A stretch of 11,656 nt of DNA from Lentisphaerota bacterium (GCA_016199105.1 JACQHI010000382.1:1-11656), one strand, 5' to 3'. Positions 1-6,950 are shown, counted from the first letter of the stretch. A program made the numbers and translations. The notes: generated from the sequence alone by a model not told the origin.

Positions 1-1029
1 ATCGAGGGGATCACCCACTCCATCTGCACGCTGGAATTCGAGGTGCACCGCCCCCTCTACGACTGGTTCCTCGAAACGTTGAACACCCCCTGCCGGCCCC
101 AGCAGATCGAGTTCGCCCGCCTGAACCTCACCTACACCGTGATGAGCAAACGCAAGCTCCAACAGCTCGTGCAGGACAAGGAGGTCTCGGGCTGGGACGA
201 TCCCCGGATGCCCTCCCTGGCCGGGTTGCGGCGGCGCGGCTATACGCCGGAGGCCATCCGGGAGTTCTGCCGGCGCATCGGGGTCACCAAATTCAACAGC
301 CTCACCGACGTGGCCTTGCTCGAACACTGCGTCCGCGACGATCTCAACCGGCGCGCCCGCCGCGTCATGGCGGTGCTGCGCCCCCTGAAGCTCGTGATCG
401 ACAATTTCCCGGCGGACCGGGTGGACTTGATGGAGGCGGTGAACAATCCCGAGGATCCCGCCATGGGCACGCGAAAGGCGCCTTTCTCGAAGGTCGTGTA
501 TATCGAACGGGACGATTTCATGGAAGACCCGCCCAAGCAGTTCCACCGCCTGGCGCCCGGACGGGAGGTCCGTCTGCGCTACGCCTACTGCGTCACCTGC
601 ACCGGCGTCGTCAAGGATCCGGCCACCGGCGAAATCGCGGAAGTCCACTGCGCGTACGATCCACTGACGACCGGCGGCAACACCCCGGACGGCCGCAAGA
701 TCAAGGCGACCATCCACTGGGTGTCGCAGGCCCACGCCTTCCCCGCCGAGGTCCGCCTGTACGACCGCCTGTTCACCGTTCCGGATCCGGCCGGGGCCGA
801 GGAAAGCGGCGATTTCAAAAAATATCTCAACCCGAAATCCCTGGAGACCGTCACCGGCTGGTGCGAACCCTGCCTGAAGGACAATCCGGATTCCCACGTC
901 CAGTTCGAGCGGCTCGGCTATTTCTTCGTGGACCCCGTGGATTCGAAACCCGGCGCGCCCGTCTTCAACCGGACCGCGACCCTCCGCGACACCTGGGCCC
1001 GAATCCAGGCGGCATCGCCGAAACCGTAA
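1..1029 (+). CDS. glnS: Glutaminyl-tRNA synthetase, C-terminal part (5' end outside window)
   Basis: This cytoplasmic enzyme charges tRNA-Gln with glutamine using ATP. The frame is open from base 1, and 342 residues are visible before TAA. The first residues, IEGITHSICTLEFE, are the class I GlnRS core. They are followed by ARLNLTYTVMSKRKL (visible residues about 39-53), the GlnRS form of the KMSKS ATP-binding loop. The rest is the anticodon-binding beta-barrel part, with VSQAHAFPAEVRLYDRLF and a typical ending around FERLGYFFVDPVDS and VFNRTATLRDTW. An internal GTG at base 43 is not the start, because conserved sequence continues upstream of it. About 210 residues are probably missing, judging from the usual length of about 550. 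GlnRS rather than the GatCAB route fits PVC bacteria, Bacteroidota or Gammaproteobacteria. Base composition is GC-rich (41 of 60 in bases 361-420). A small gene follows 18 bases downstream. Confidence 0.97.
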   Translation: MEGITHSICTLEFEVHRPLYDWFLETLNTPCRPQQIEFARLNLTYTVMSKRKLQQLVQDKEVSGWDDPRMPSLAGLRRRGYTPEAIREFCRRIGVTKFNSLTDVALLEHCVRDDLNRRARRVMAVLRPLKLVIDNFPADRVDLMEAVNNPEDPAMGTRKAPFSKVVYIERDDFMEDPPKQFHRLAPGREVRLRYAYCVTCTGVVKDPATGEIAEVHCAYDPLTTGGNTPDGRKIKATIHWVSQAHAFPAEVRLYDRLFTVPDPAGAEESGDFKKYLNPKSLETVTGWCEPCLKDNPDSHVQFERLGYFFVDPVDSKPGAPVFNRTATLRDTWARIQAASPKP

Positions 1030-1047
1030 AATCAAAAAGGAGGCCCC

Positions 1048-1236
1048 ATGCAAGCCCGAATCGAGAACAATAAACTGATCATCGAACTCGACCTTCAGAA
1101 TCCGCCCGAGCCCAGCTCCACCGGAAAAACTCTCGTCGTGGCCAGCACCCATGGCAACCAGGTCACGGAACTGAAAATCGAGGGCCAGCCGGTCGTGATC
1201 GGCGTGAATGCCTACATCAAGAAAACCAAGGCATGA
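1048..1236 (+). CDS. Small conserved-looking protein, function unknown (62 aa)
   Basis: A 62-residue protein with an excellent ribosome binding site, AAGGAGG at 1037-1043, four bases before ATG. It has no signal peptide or membrane segment. The first 17 residues alternate charged and hydrophobic residues (IENNKLIIELDLQ) and suggest a beta strand. Then come a Pro/Ser linker and a core GKTLVVASTHGN, followed by LKIEGQPVVIGVNAYIKK, which reads as further strands of a compact beta-rich domain. GKT here is not a P-loop, since the preceding GxxxxGK pattern is absent. It lies 18 bases after glnS on the same strand, is as GC-rich as glnS and could be co-transcribed with it. The pattern looks like a conserved small-protein family I have seen in environmental bacteria, but I cannot name a function. 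Certainty that it is a gene is high; its role is unknown. Confidence 0.8.
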   Translation: MQARIENNKLIIELDLQNPPEPSSTGKTLVVASTHGNQVTELKIEGQPVVIGVNAYIKKTKA

Positions 1237-1246
1237 ACGACCGCTG

Positions 1247-1726
1247 ATGAACAAAAACCGGAAAGCACTGCTTGTCTATTTTCCAGGCATCCTAATCGTT
1301 ATTCTTCTTGTCGTTGCAGTGTCTTCTCTTATTAAAGCCCGCAAGCAATCCGCACGCAGCGCCATTATCAACAACCTTCGGCAAATCGAATGGGGGAAGG
1401 ATCAAGGCGAAACCATCATCAATGTGGTCACCAATCATGGGGACCTGAATGGCGATGGGATATCTGACTTCATGGTCCTCGAAGATAATCAAAAGCACAA
1501 ATTATTTGGTTATATCTTCGTCACCGGGGTTTGGATTCAAGTACATCACCCCGGATATGTTAAGGGCATTCCTGCTGGCAAAGAAGGCGACTGCATGTTT
1601 CCCCAACGAGACCCAGCGGGCATACCCATTGCAAGAGACAATCTTCTCGACCGTATCGGCCAAACAACCCACATCTTCACAAACGGGACTTGGACGGAGT
1701 ATCGGGCTGCAGACTTGGCAAAATGA
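1247..1726 (+). CDS. Single-pass membrane protein with prepilin-like motif and D-x-N-x-D-G segment
   Basis: A predicted 159-residue protein starting at the ATG at 1247 (MNKNRKALLVYFP). An upstream ATG at 1208 in the same frame would overlap the preceding gene by 29 bases and has no better ribosome site. Residues about 7-29 form one hydrophobic helix. Directly after it comes KARKQSARSAIINNLRQIEWGKDQ, which resembles the region after the N-terminal helix of PVC pseudopilins and related proteins (a NNLRQI-x-x-x-K core). There is no clear type III prepilin cleavage motif (G-F-x-x-x-E). Further on, GDLNGDGISDF resembles a calcium-binding DxNxDG loop as found in dockerin or FG-GAP repeats, but only one copy is present. 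The protein is probably anchored in the inner membrane with its bulk outside; this is inferred. The coding region is clearly AT-richer than glnS (25 GC of 60 in bases 1501-1560), which suggests a different origin. No function can be assigned. Confidence 0.65.
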   Translation: MNKNRKALLVYFPGILIVILLVVAVSSLIKARKQSARSAIINNLRQIEWGKDQGETIINVVTNHGDLNGDGISDFMVLEDNQKHKLFGYIFVTGVWIQVHHPGYVKGIPAGKEGDCMFPQRDPAGIPIARDNLLDRIGQTTHIFTNGTWTEYRAADLAK

Positions 1727-1764
1727 GAATTCACAGATGATAACCGGTGGCGGCAGGAGAAAAA

Positions 1765-2151
1765 ATGAATTCAGATGAGAGGTGGAAACGTAATGAGGCA
1801 GTCCTCGGCAAGCTCAATCTGAAGGATACGCTGACTCAGTACCAGAGCGGTGAACGCATCACAGGACGCGGCAATGTTTTTATAAATCTGATTTGTCTCC
1901 TCGTTCACCTCAAGAGGAAAGAAGGACGCTCTTGGATACTGGAGCAGATCGGGACGCCTGACTGGAGTGAGGATATGGGTTCCGCAACGCACCTTCATTA
2001 CCGCCTCAAGTTCTCAAAATGCCACTGTAAGCAGGAGCATTGGGCCATGATTTTACTGAAGGAAGATCGGCTGGATGGATTTGCAACATATGATGATCCC
2101 AATCCAGTCCCCGGAACTGACCCCCATGAGGGCCAGCCCCACACTGCATGA
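1765..2151 (+). CDS. Hypothetical soluble protein (128 aa)
   Basis: A 128-residue reading frame. The start at 1765 is chosen because AGGAG at 1754-1758 sits six bases upstream; the longer in-frame ATG at 1747 has no such site. The protein begins MNSDERWKRNEAVLGKLNLKD. It has a short hydrophobic stretch VFINLICLLVHL (residues about 38-49) that is too short and polar-flanked to be a sure membrane helix. A charged second half contains a C-x-C pair (KCHCKQEH). The C terminus is proline- and glycine-rich. I recognise no family. It follows the preceding gene by 38 bases, and its stop overlaps the next reading frame as ATGA (2148-2151), a typical operon arrangement. Codon use and GC content are lower than in the flanking housekeeping genes. 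The frame is likely coding, given the ribosome site and the overlap, but without homologues this remains uncertain. Confidence 0.55.
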   Translation: MNSDERWKRNEAVLGKLNLKDTLTQYQSGERITGRGNVFINLICLLVHLKRKEGRSWILEQIGTPDWSEDMGSATHLHYRLKFSKCHCKQEHWAMILLKEDRLDGFATYDDPNPVPGTDPHEGQPHTA

Positions 2152-2501
2152 TAAAGCATCTTTCCAGAATGACGGCGGGGTTGGTGATCCTGGCGAACTG
2201 GTGCCTGGTGCCCGCCTTTCGACATCATCGCCAGGCATTGCTTGACACGCTGGCGCATTTCGCACCTGTCCCGGCGTCGATACGTCCAGCATCCCAGTAG
2301 GCTCTCACGCTATCCAATCCATCACTGCTGATCGCCTTGGCAGTCCTTGTCACGATTCTCATCGGCACTGTTGAGTTCAATATCCGGAGCGAAAGGACAC
2401 GGTTCGTCCTTCAGATAGCAGTCCTTCTCGCCTCATTCACTTTTGCTGTTTTCGTCTTCAATTGTCTGTTCTGGCTCGGCGATCCAATCAATAACCCGTG
2501 A
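2148..2501 (+). pseudogene. Membrane-protein reading frame broken by an in-frame TAG
   Basis: This frame starts with an ATG that overlaps the stop of the preceding gene (ATGA at 2148-2151). It runs 50 codons (MIKHLSRMTAGLVILANW... ending SIRPASQ), meets TAG at 2298-2300, and continues in exactly the same frame for 66 more codons to TGA at 2499-2501. The part after TAG is unmistakably protein-like: LLIALAVLVTILIGTVEF (about 18 residues), a charged turn FNIRSERTR, then LQIAVLLASFTFAVFVFN, which are two good membrane helices. The part before TAG holds a further hydrophobic segment (about residues 9-23). Read through, it would be a 116-residue protein with three helices. The simplest view is a gene inactivated by one nonsense change, since the codon differs from CAG or AAG by one base. 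Alternatives are amber read-through or a sequencing error. No ORF this long after the TAG has its own good start. Confidence 0.55.
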
Positions 2502-2536
2502 TGGCGAGCCCTGCCCCACACGACACGCAGAGCAGG

Positions 2537-2971
2537 CTACCCCAACCGCTCCTTTGCCTCTCTGGCGCCCATGCCCCGAATTGCCAGATAGGCGTTACGG
2601 GTTTTGTGCCGCAGATTCAACGCACCGTCCTTTTTCTCCATATTCTGCACGGTAACGCTGCTCACCCCGAACAACTGGCCGAAAGCCTTCTGGGACAGCT
2701 TCAACTTCCGGCGCACAGCCCGTACGCCCTTGCCGGTAATCCGGGCCTTCTTGCCCTCGACCTCCGGAGCCGGTATGGCCGCTGTGGTCTTGGCCACCGT
2801 CTTGTTTAGGGCGTTGAGGTTCTTCTGGATAACGGCCGTCTGCTTCTTCAGACCAGCCACCGTCTTCTTTAACACCGTCCGGTCCCGTTTCAGGCCGATC
2901 ACGGCAATGCGGATTTCCTTGCGGGCGATACGGCGGATTTCATCCTTGAGCGCACTCATCACTTTCGACAT
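2537..2971 (-). CDS. Coiled-coil/helix-turn-helix (XRE-like) DNA-binding protein
   Basis: A 144-residue protein read toward lower coordinates. The start at 2971 is supported by GGAGG (revcomp of 2977-2981) five bases upstream. Residues 1 to about 65 are a long charged helix with leucine, isoleucine and valine spacing typical of a coiled coil (DEIRRIARKEIRIAVIGLKR and so on), probably for dimerisation. Residues about 76-115 form the helix-turn-helix: ITGKGVRAVRRKLKLSQKAF, then GQLFGVSSVTVQNME, where SQKAFGQLFGVSSVTVQNME matches the Xre/Cro pattern of helix 2, turn and recognition helix. The tail (RNAYLAIRGMGAREAKERLG) is another basic helix. Proteins of this build occur widely in PVC and planctomycete genomes as putative regulators or antitoxin-like proteins. 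No toxin partner is visible beside it. It converges on the AT-rich + strand patch, 35 bases beyond the broken membrane gene. Its target is unknown. Confidence 0.85.
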   Translation of the reverse strand: MSKVMSALKDEIRRIARKEIRIAVIGLKRDRTVLKKTVAGLKKQTAVIQKNLNALNKTVAKTTAAIPAPEVEGKKARITGKGVRAVRRKLKLSQKAFGQLFGVSSVTVQNMEKKDGALNLRHKTRNAYLAIRGMGAREAKERLG

Positions 2972-3042
2972 GGCTGCCTCCTAATTAAGTGGGTTGATGC
3001 ATGTTTTCGTGGACTCCCCGAAAAATGATTTGGCATTTTTTT

Positions 3043-3102
3043 ATGGAGGGCGGGCGGCCACGACCGCCGAAATCACGGCGACGGAGGCCCGTCGCCCTCC
3101 AT
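3043..3102. repeat. 60-bp composite palindrome with two inner hairpins (REP-like)
   Basis: Outer arms ATGGAGGGC (3043-3051) and GCCCTCCAT (3094-3102) are perfect 9-base inverted repeats. Inside, GGCGG (3053-3057) pairs with CCGCC (3064-3068), and GGCGACGG (3077-3084) pairs with CCGTCGCC (3089-3096) around a four-base loop. The second hairpin shares bases with the right outer arm, so two folds compete. The element sits in the 190-base gap between the divergently placed regulator gene and the 3' end of the deacetylase gene. It resembles interspersed TGGAGGGC-type extragenic repeats that I associate with Kiritimatiellota/Verrucomicrobiota genomes. That association is from memory and was not checked. 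It is followed by A's rather than U's on the deacetylase transcript, so it is not a standard intrinsic terminator. Confidence 0.7.
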
Positions 3103-3161
3103 GGAATCGAGGAAAATGTGCCGAATTATTTTCCGCTGAGATCAGGGAGCCTTCAAATTGC

Positions 3162-4862
3162 TCAGCCCCTCCTAACCTCGACATGCGTTTCGTCCAGCCC
3201 GTTTCCGGCCTCAAGTTGGACGACCAGAAAGTCCGTTTCGAGACGGTGGCACCGGACGCCTTCGACCCGGACTCCGTTGACTTCGACTTCGAGTCCGTCT
3301 CCAAAAGGAAGCATCAGCGGCAGGCGGCACGTCAGATTCCGGATGGACAGGCGCACCGCGGCTTCGGAAATCCGTTCCTGCCGCACCGTGACCCGGCTGC
3401 GCCGGTCCAGAAAATCGCACCATGCGTCGCCATTATGGATCGGGATATCCTCCCGGCGCAGGAAATCGAAACAGGCGTCCATGAACGGCTTGCTGTAGGT
3501 GGAATAACTGATCGGATGCGAGAGGATCGACACCGCCGTATGGGTGCGGTCCAGAGCGGAACGAACCTGGGTAACGAATTCAGCCAGGAGCGCCCCGGGA
3601 TTGTTCGCGATCCGCTCTTTCAGGGTCGCATCGTCATACGTGATCAGCGGTTGTTGCCAGCAGTCGTGTTGAACGCCCTGGTCGTCGAAAAACCGGAGCG
3701 GTCTTCCCGAGCCGCACAAATACCGGTTCATGAGCGAGACCGGAATGCTCATATACACAAAAAGAAGGCGATACCCGTTTTCAAGGAAGAGCCGGACCCA
3801 ATCCATGTATCCCTGCCAGGGGGCGCAATGGCACTGGATCGTCGTGCTGCAGGCGCCAAACCGCTTCCGGAACGCTTCCGTTTCCCGTCGCACCGCATCC
3901 GGAAAAGCGAAAGCCCATTCCTCTTTGCACGTCCAGGGATCGACATGCGGAGCGAAGGTGTGGCCCTTCGCTCGTAAGGCGGCCACATCCGGCTCTTTCA
4001 GTTGGGTTTCGTTCATGAGATAGAACGTTCCGCGACCGCCCCGGGCCAGCACGGCGTCGGAAAGCTCCCGGACCTGCTCGGGCGTGGAACCGTCCTCGTC
4101 GCTCTGGAAAATGGCGGCTGAACGATGGGCCCACTTTTCGTAATACCAGAACCGCGCGAGCGGGGTCGCGCAGACGTCCGTCAGAACCCGGGCGAGAAGC
4201 TGTCCGTGAAAGTCCGCTTGCGGCAGATGGTTGACGCGTCCATCCAGATGCCCGGCAAAGAGATCGCCCGCATGCAGCCACGACCACAGGCCGGTGGTGA
4301 TGTGGGAGGCCAGCTCCGGGTTGCCGAAGCGGATGCGGGCCACCGCCTTGGGCAGGTCATAGAAGAAAACGGCAGCCTTCCCTTTCCCCACATCCCGGCA
4401 GCCGACGGCCGGATGCCCCGTGCCTGACCAGTCGGCATTCACCGCTTCCGCCGGAATGGAGAGCGTGGCATCGGCTTTGGCCGGGCTGTACAGCTCAACG
4501 GGTATGTGGGTCTGGATGGGAAGTCCCGCCCCCGGATACCCCTCCCGAATCCGGATCCAGCCGGGATGAATGACGCGATTGGCGCCCGTCCAGCCCAGGC
4601 GTTCCGCCAACCTGCGCGACGGCTGCAGGCAAACCAGCCGGGCGCCGGCCGACACGGCGGCACAGAGCCTCTCGATTTCGGACTCCCGGAGGAAACAGCG
4701 TGTCAGCACGACCACATCATCCGGCCGCGCGTCCGGAAACGGCTCCGCGTCGATGTCAACCGTTTCGAAACTCATCAGGCCTTCGGCCTTCAGAATCTCA
4801 TGGGTGAAACGTCCATACCGATTCTCGGGTTGCCCCGACCGGACTATGAGTGTGTGCCGCAT
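3162..4862 (-). CDS. NodB/CE4-like polysaccharide deacetylase-fold protein with N-terminal amidotransferase-like domain
   Basis: The predicted protein has 566 residues, starting at the ATG at 4862-4860 (MRHTLIVRSGQPENRYG); the open frame further upstream runs inside the preceding gene and is not used. Residues about 45-190 read like a class I glutamine-amidotransferase/ThuA-type fold (DDVVVLTRCFLRESEIERLC, GKAAVFFYDLPK). Residues about 247-480 are deacetylase-like. FQSDEDGST (D255, D257) resembles the metal-binding and catalytic Asp motif, GHTFAPHVDPW (H301, H306) the His motif, and HCAPWQGYMDW (345-355) and ILSHPISYS (H449) the later motifs. The spacing of H301 and H306 differs from classical H-S/T-x-x-H, so metal binding is not assured. 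Residues about 490-566 form a small beta domain. No signal peptide is seen, which is odd for a partner of an exported enzyme. TGATG overlap with the upstream gene implies translational coupling. Substrate is unknown; a role in polysaccharide modification is inferred. Confidence 0.72.
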   Translation of the reverse strand: MRHTLIVRSGQPENRYGRFTHEILKAEGLMSFETVDIDAEPFPDARPDDVVVLTRCFLRESEIERLCAAVSAGARLVCLQPSRRLAERLGWTGANRVIHPGWIRIREGYPGAGLPIQTHIPVELYSPAKADATLSIPAEAVNADWSGTGHPAVGCRDVGKGKAAVFFYDLPKAVARIRFGNPELASHITTGLWSWLHAGDLFAGHLDGRVNHLPQADFHGQLLARVLTDVCATPLARFWYYEKWAHRSAAIFQSDEDGSTPEQVRELSDAVLARGGRGTFYLMNETQLKEPDVAALRAKGHTFAPHVDPWTCKEEWAFAFPDAVRRETEAFRKRFGACSTTIQCHCAPWQGYMDWVRLFLENGYRLLFVYMSIPVSLMNRYLCGSGRPLRFFDDQGVQHDCWQQPLITYDDATLKERIANNPGALLAEFVTQVRSALDRTHTAVSILSHPISYSTYSKPFMDACFDFLRREDIPIHNGDAWCDFLDRRSRVTVRQERISEAAVRLSIRNLTCRLPLMLPFGDGLEVEVNGVRVEGVRCHRLETDFLVVQLEAGNGLDETHVEVRRG

Positions 4863-6544
4863 CAGATAGACCGGCAGGCCTCCTCGAGCCGCAGGAGCGC
4901 GTCCAGGAATTGACTGCGCAACATAAAACGCCACCAATCGGCCGCCTCGGGCGCCGCATCCCTCAGCGCGGCGGCGTCGGGCCTGGCGGTCAGGAGCCGA
5001 AGCTCGATATCGGCCAATTCCCGCGCCTGCTCGAGATAGTGACGATCCCCCGTGGCCGCGTGCAGGTCCAGCAGGCCGCTCACCAGCCTGCCGGTCGCCG
5101 AAAACCCCCACTGCCCGATCGCGTTGACCGGGCTCCGGCGTTTCCGCGCCTCATCAAGGGCCAATGTCGCGAAGCGACGTGCCTCGGAAATCAGTTCCGA
5201 ATCCCGGGTCAAGGCCGCCCCTTCCAAGACGACCGACGCGGAACCGAACGCCTGCCGCATATAATCCGCTATCCTGTAGTCGCTCGAACCGGGATAGACC
5301 CCCACCTTCACCACTTTGGGATCCCGCTTGATCGCCTCGTCCTTTTCCGCCTCACTGCGAAATCCATATTGAGGATCGCCCGTGTAAGGACTTCCATCGA
5401 GCGAAACCCAGTCGAGCCACAATCGGCTCTTGGCATCATAGGCATAGCGACACAGTCCCTTGAGACTGCGCCGTCCCAGCCCATTCAATTGGGCGGCCAG
5501 GTCCTTCGCCTCCGGGTGTCCGTCCAGCATCCGGGCCGCCTGCAGAAACATGACCGCCGTCTGCGTATCCATGGCATTGGCGTAAGGCGCCGGGGATTGC
5601 CGGGGATCGTCGGTTCGGATCGCGCCAATGAAATGCGGCAGGAGCCCCGACTCCGGATGCTGGAGCGCGGTCCATTTCGCGGCCATCGAGCGCGCCCAGG
5701 CCAGGCATTGCGTGTCGCCCGTGCGGGTGTAATCCATGAGCCAATACTGGATGAGCATGGCTCCCGAATAGACGAAGCCGCGATGCTGGGGATTGAACGG
5801 GGTGACGTGCTGTTTCTGCCGGTCGTCAAAACCATAGTCGCAAAACCGGTTGTAATCCATCGTCGCGGGCCGCGTCACCAGCCCGTAATAAGCCGCCCGG
5901 CTGAACCGAGCCATGGCCTCCGGCGCCAGCGCCCAGAGCCGGTCCAAAGGCAGATTGGAAAGGGGCTTGAACTCCGGCTTCTCGTCCGGCGCCCGTAACC
6001 CCGCCGTTTTCCGGCCCACCACGTCGAAATGCGACTGGCTGCCCACGAGGAGAAGACCCGACGCCGCTTCGAAACCGTCGTGTGCGAACGCCGCGGCCAT
6101 GGCATCCGCCAAACGCGCATACCGCGGATCGCCGGCCAGCCGCGACAGGCGATCCAACATCCCCCAAGCGGCGAAATCGGCGCAAGTGGGCGCCCGTTCG
6201 ATCTTGACTTCAGGAATATCGTAGAGCTGGAAATGATCCTTGTCCCACATGCCGACGGACGTCCAGGCCCGCATGGGCGTGCGGGAAATGGTGACGAAAA
6301 GGGGTCCATTCGACTGCCCGCCCAGCCGGGCTGTCTGGTTGGAAAGGATATGCCGATCCACCGTGTCCCGCACGAAGCCGAGATAGGGGCGCCCTCCCGC
6401 GTCGGGACTCCGGAGGCCGGCGCAGCCGCCGCCGATCACGGAGAGACAGCCAAGTGCCACCGTCGCCGCCCAGGCCGCGGCACGTCCGCCATGGCGGGAC
6501 GGCGCAGCCCCAGCCTCGGCGCGCATATCCGTTTTTTGTTCCAT
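4862..6544 (-). CDS. Exported (alpha/alpha)-toroid carbohydrate-active enzyme-like protein
   Basis: The predicted protein has 560 residues. The start at 6544 is chosen because AAAGGAG (revcomp of 6550-6556) lies five bases upstream; a longer start at 6577 lacks a site. Residues 21-41 form a signal segment, RAAAWAATVALGCLSVIGGG, then C41. C41 could be a lipoprotein cysteine, but the -3 residue is Gly rather than Leu, Val or Ile, so the lipobox is imperfect. The mature part is helix-rich with repeated helix-hairpin units and aromatic loops (YNRFCDYGFD 231-240, NPQHRGFVYSGAMLIQYWLM 251-270, QHPESGLLPHF 295-305, NAMDTQTAVMFLQAARML 323-340). These resemble (alpha/alpha) toroid enzymes such as pectate lyases and unsaturated glycoside hydrolases. 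The exact CAZy family cannot be assigned by eye. The downstream deacetylase-like gene overlaps it by one base, supporting joint action on a polysaccharide. Confidence 0.7.
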   Translation of the reverse strand: MEQKTDMRAEAGAAPSRHGGRAAAWAATVALGCLSVIGGGCAGLRSPDAGGRPYLGFVRDTVDRHILSNQTARLGGQSNGPLFVTISRTPMRAWTSVGMWDKDHFQLYDIPEVKIERAPTCADFAAWGMLDRLSRLAGDPRYARLADAMAAAFAHDGFEAASGLLLVGSQSHFDVVGRKTAGLRAPDEKPEFKPLSNLPLDRLWALAPEAMARFSRAAYYGLVTRPATMDYNRFCDYGFDDRQKQHVTPFNPQHRGFVYSGAMLIQYWLMDYTRTGDTQCLAWARSMAAKWTALQHPESGLLPHFIGAIRTDDPRQSPAPYANAMDTQTAVMFLQAARMLDGHPEAKDLAAQLNGLGRRSLKGLCRYAYDAKSRLWLDWVSLDGSPYTGDPQYGFRSEAEKDEAIKRDPKVVKVGVYPGSSDYRIADYMRQAFGSASVVLEGAALTRDSELISEARRFATLALDEARKRRSPVNAIGQWGFSATGRLVSGLLDLHAATGDRHYLEQARELADIELRLLTARPDAAALRDAAPEAADWWRFMLRSQFLDALLRLEEACRSI

Positions 6545-6583
6545 AGCTTCTCCTTTCAATGCCCAGAGTGGAATCATGCGGGC

Positions 6584-6853
6584 TTACAAGTGTTTTACGG
6601 CAAAAGCTCGACCGGAATGAGATTTTAAGTAACGCTCAAATGCCAGAGCGCGTTCTCTGTCCGTGAATGCCACGCATGTTTGGATGCGCCAAGGCCTAAA
6701 CTTAGCGGTATGCGGACAGCTACCAGAATTGTGGTCACGCAGACGAAAACCAAGGTTTTCAGTGAAGCCGGTGTAATATTTTCCTGCTTGCGCAAGGCTC
6801 GCTAATATATAGACGTAATAAAAACCAGTTTTATCTGTGGGGCCAGATTGCAT
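6584..6853 (-). CDS. Single-domain GIY-YIG nuclease-fold protein
   Basis: An 89-residue protein starting at MQSGPTDKTGFYYVYILAS. Longer in-frame starts up to 6958 read through hairpin DNA and were not chosen; no start has a strong ribosome site. The GIY motif is YVYIL (13-17) and the YIG motif is YYTGF (26-30, with T in place of I). R37 in ENLGFRLRDHN fits the catalytic arginine, and E73 in ALAFERYLKS fits the metal-binding glutamate. The length matches the small YhbQ/UPF0213-type family, whose members cleave or nick DNA in the few cases studied; most are uncharacterised. It lies between a tRNA-Ala gene and the exported-enzyme gene on the same strand, 39 bases before the latter. Part of it is AT-richer than its neighbours (27 GC of 60 in bases 6721-6780), so recent acquisition next to the tRNA is possible. 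Confidence 0.85.
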   Translation of the reverse strand: MQSGPTDKTGFYYVYILASLAQAGKYYTGFTENLGFRLRDHNSGSCPHTAKFRPWRIQTCVAFTDRERALAFERYLKSHSGRAFAVKHL

Positions 6854-6950
6854 CGTCGGATCATCTCTGCCGTAGCTGGCGTGCCTGGGCATAGTTCGGA
6901 GCGTGTTGTGGCCTTCAGCCCGGCTTCGCCCGATAGCTACGCCGAGGCAC

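Noticed and set aside
2537..2971. Toxin-antitoxin pair centred on the HTH protein
   Set aside because: No toxin-like partner (RelE, HigB, HipA type) is found on the same strand on either side. The adjacent broken membrane frame is convergent and has no toxin likeness beyond being small.
3021..3042. T tract beside the 60-bp palindrome as an intrinsic terminator
   Set aside because: The tract lies on the wrong side. On the deacetylase transcript it reads as A's, and on the + strand it precedes the hairpin with no gene ending there.
3135..3166. GCTGAG/CTCAGC inverted repeat at the end of the deacetylase gene as a terminator
   Set aside because: Only six base pairs with a 20-base loop, overlapping the stop codon, and no U tract follows on the transcript.
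2994..3977. A 327-codon + strand frame over the palindrome and the 3' end of the deacetylase gene
   Set aside because: Low-information sequence antisense to a protein with motifs; no ribosome site.
4863..5111. N-terminal extension of the deacetylase frame into the preceding gene
   Set aside because: The extra 83 residues are Arg/Ala/Gly-rich shadow sequence. The ATG overlapping the previous stop gives a natural start.
4850..5998. A 382-codon + strand frame inside the exported-enzyme gene
   Set aside because: Arginine- and proline-rich shadow translation opposite a gene with a ribosome site and signal segment.
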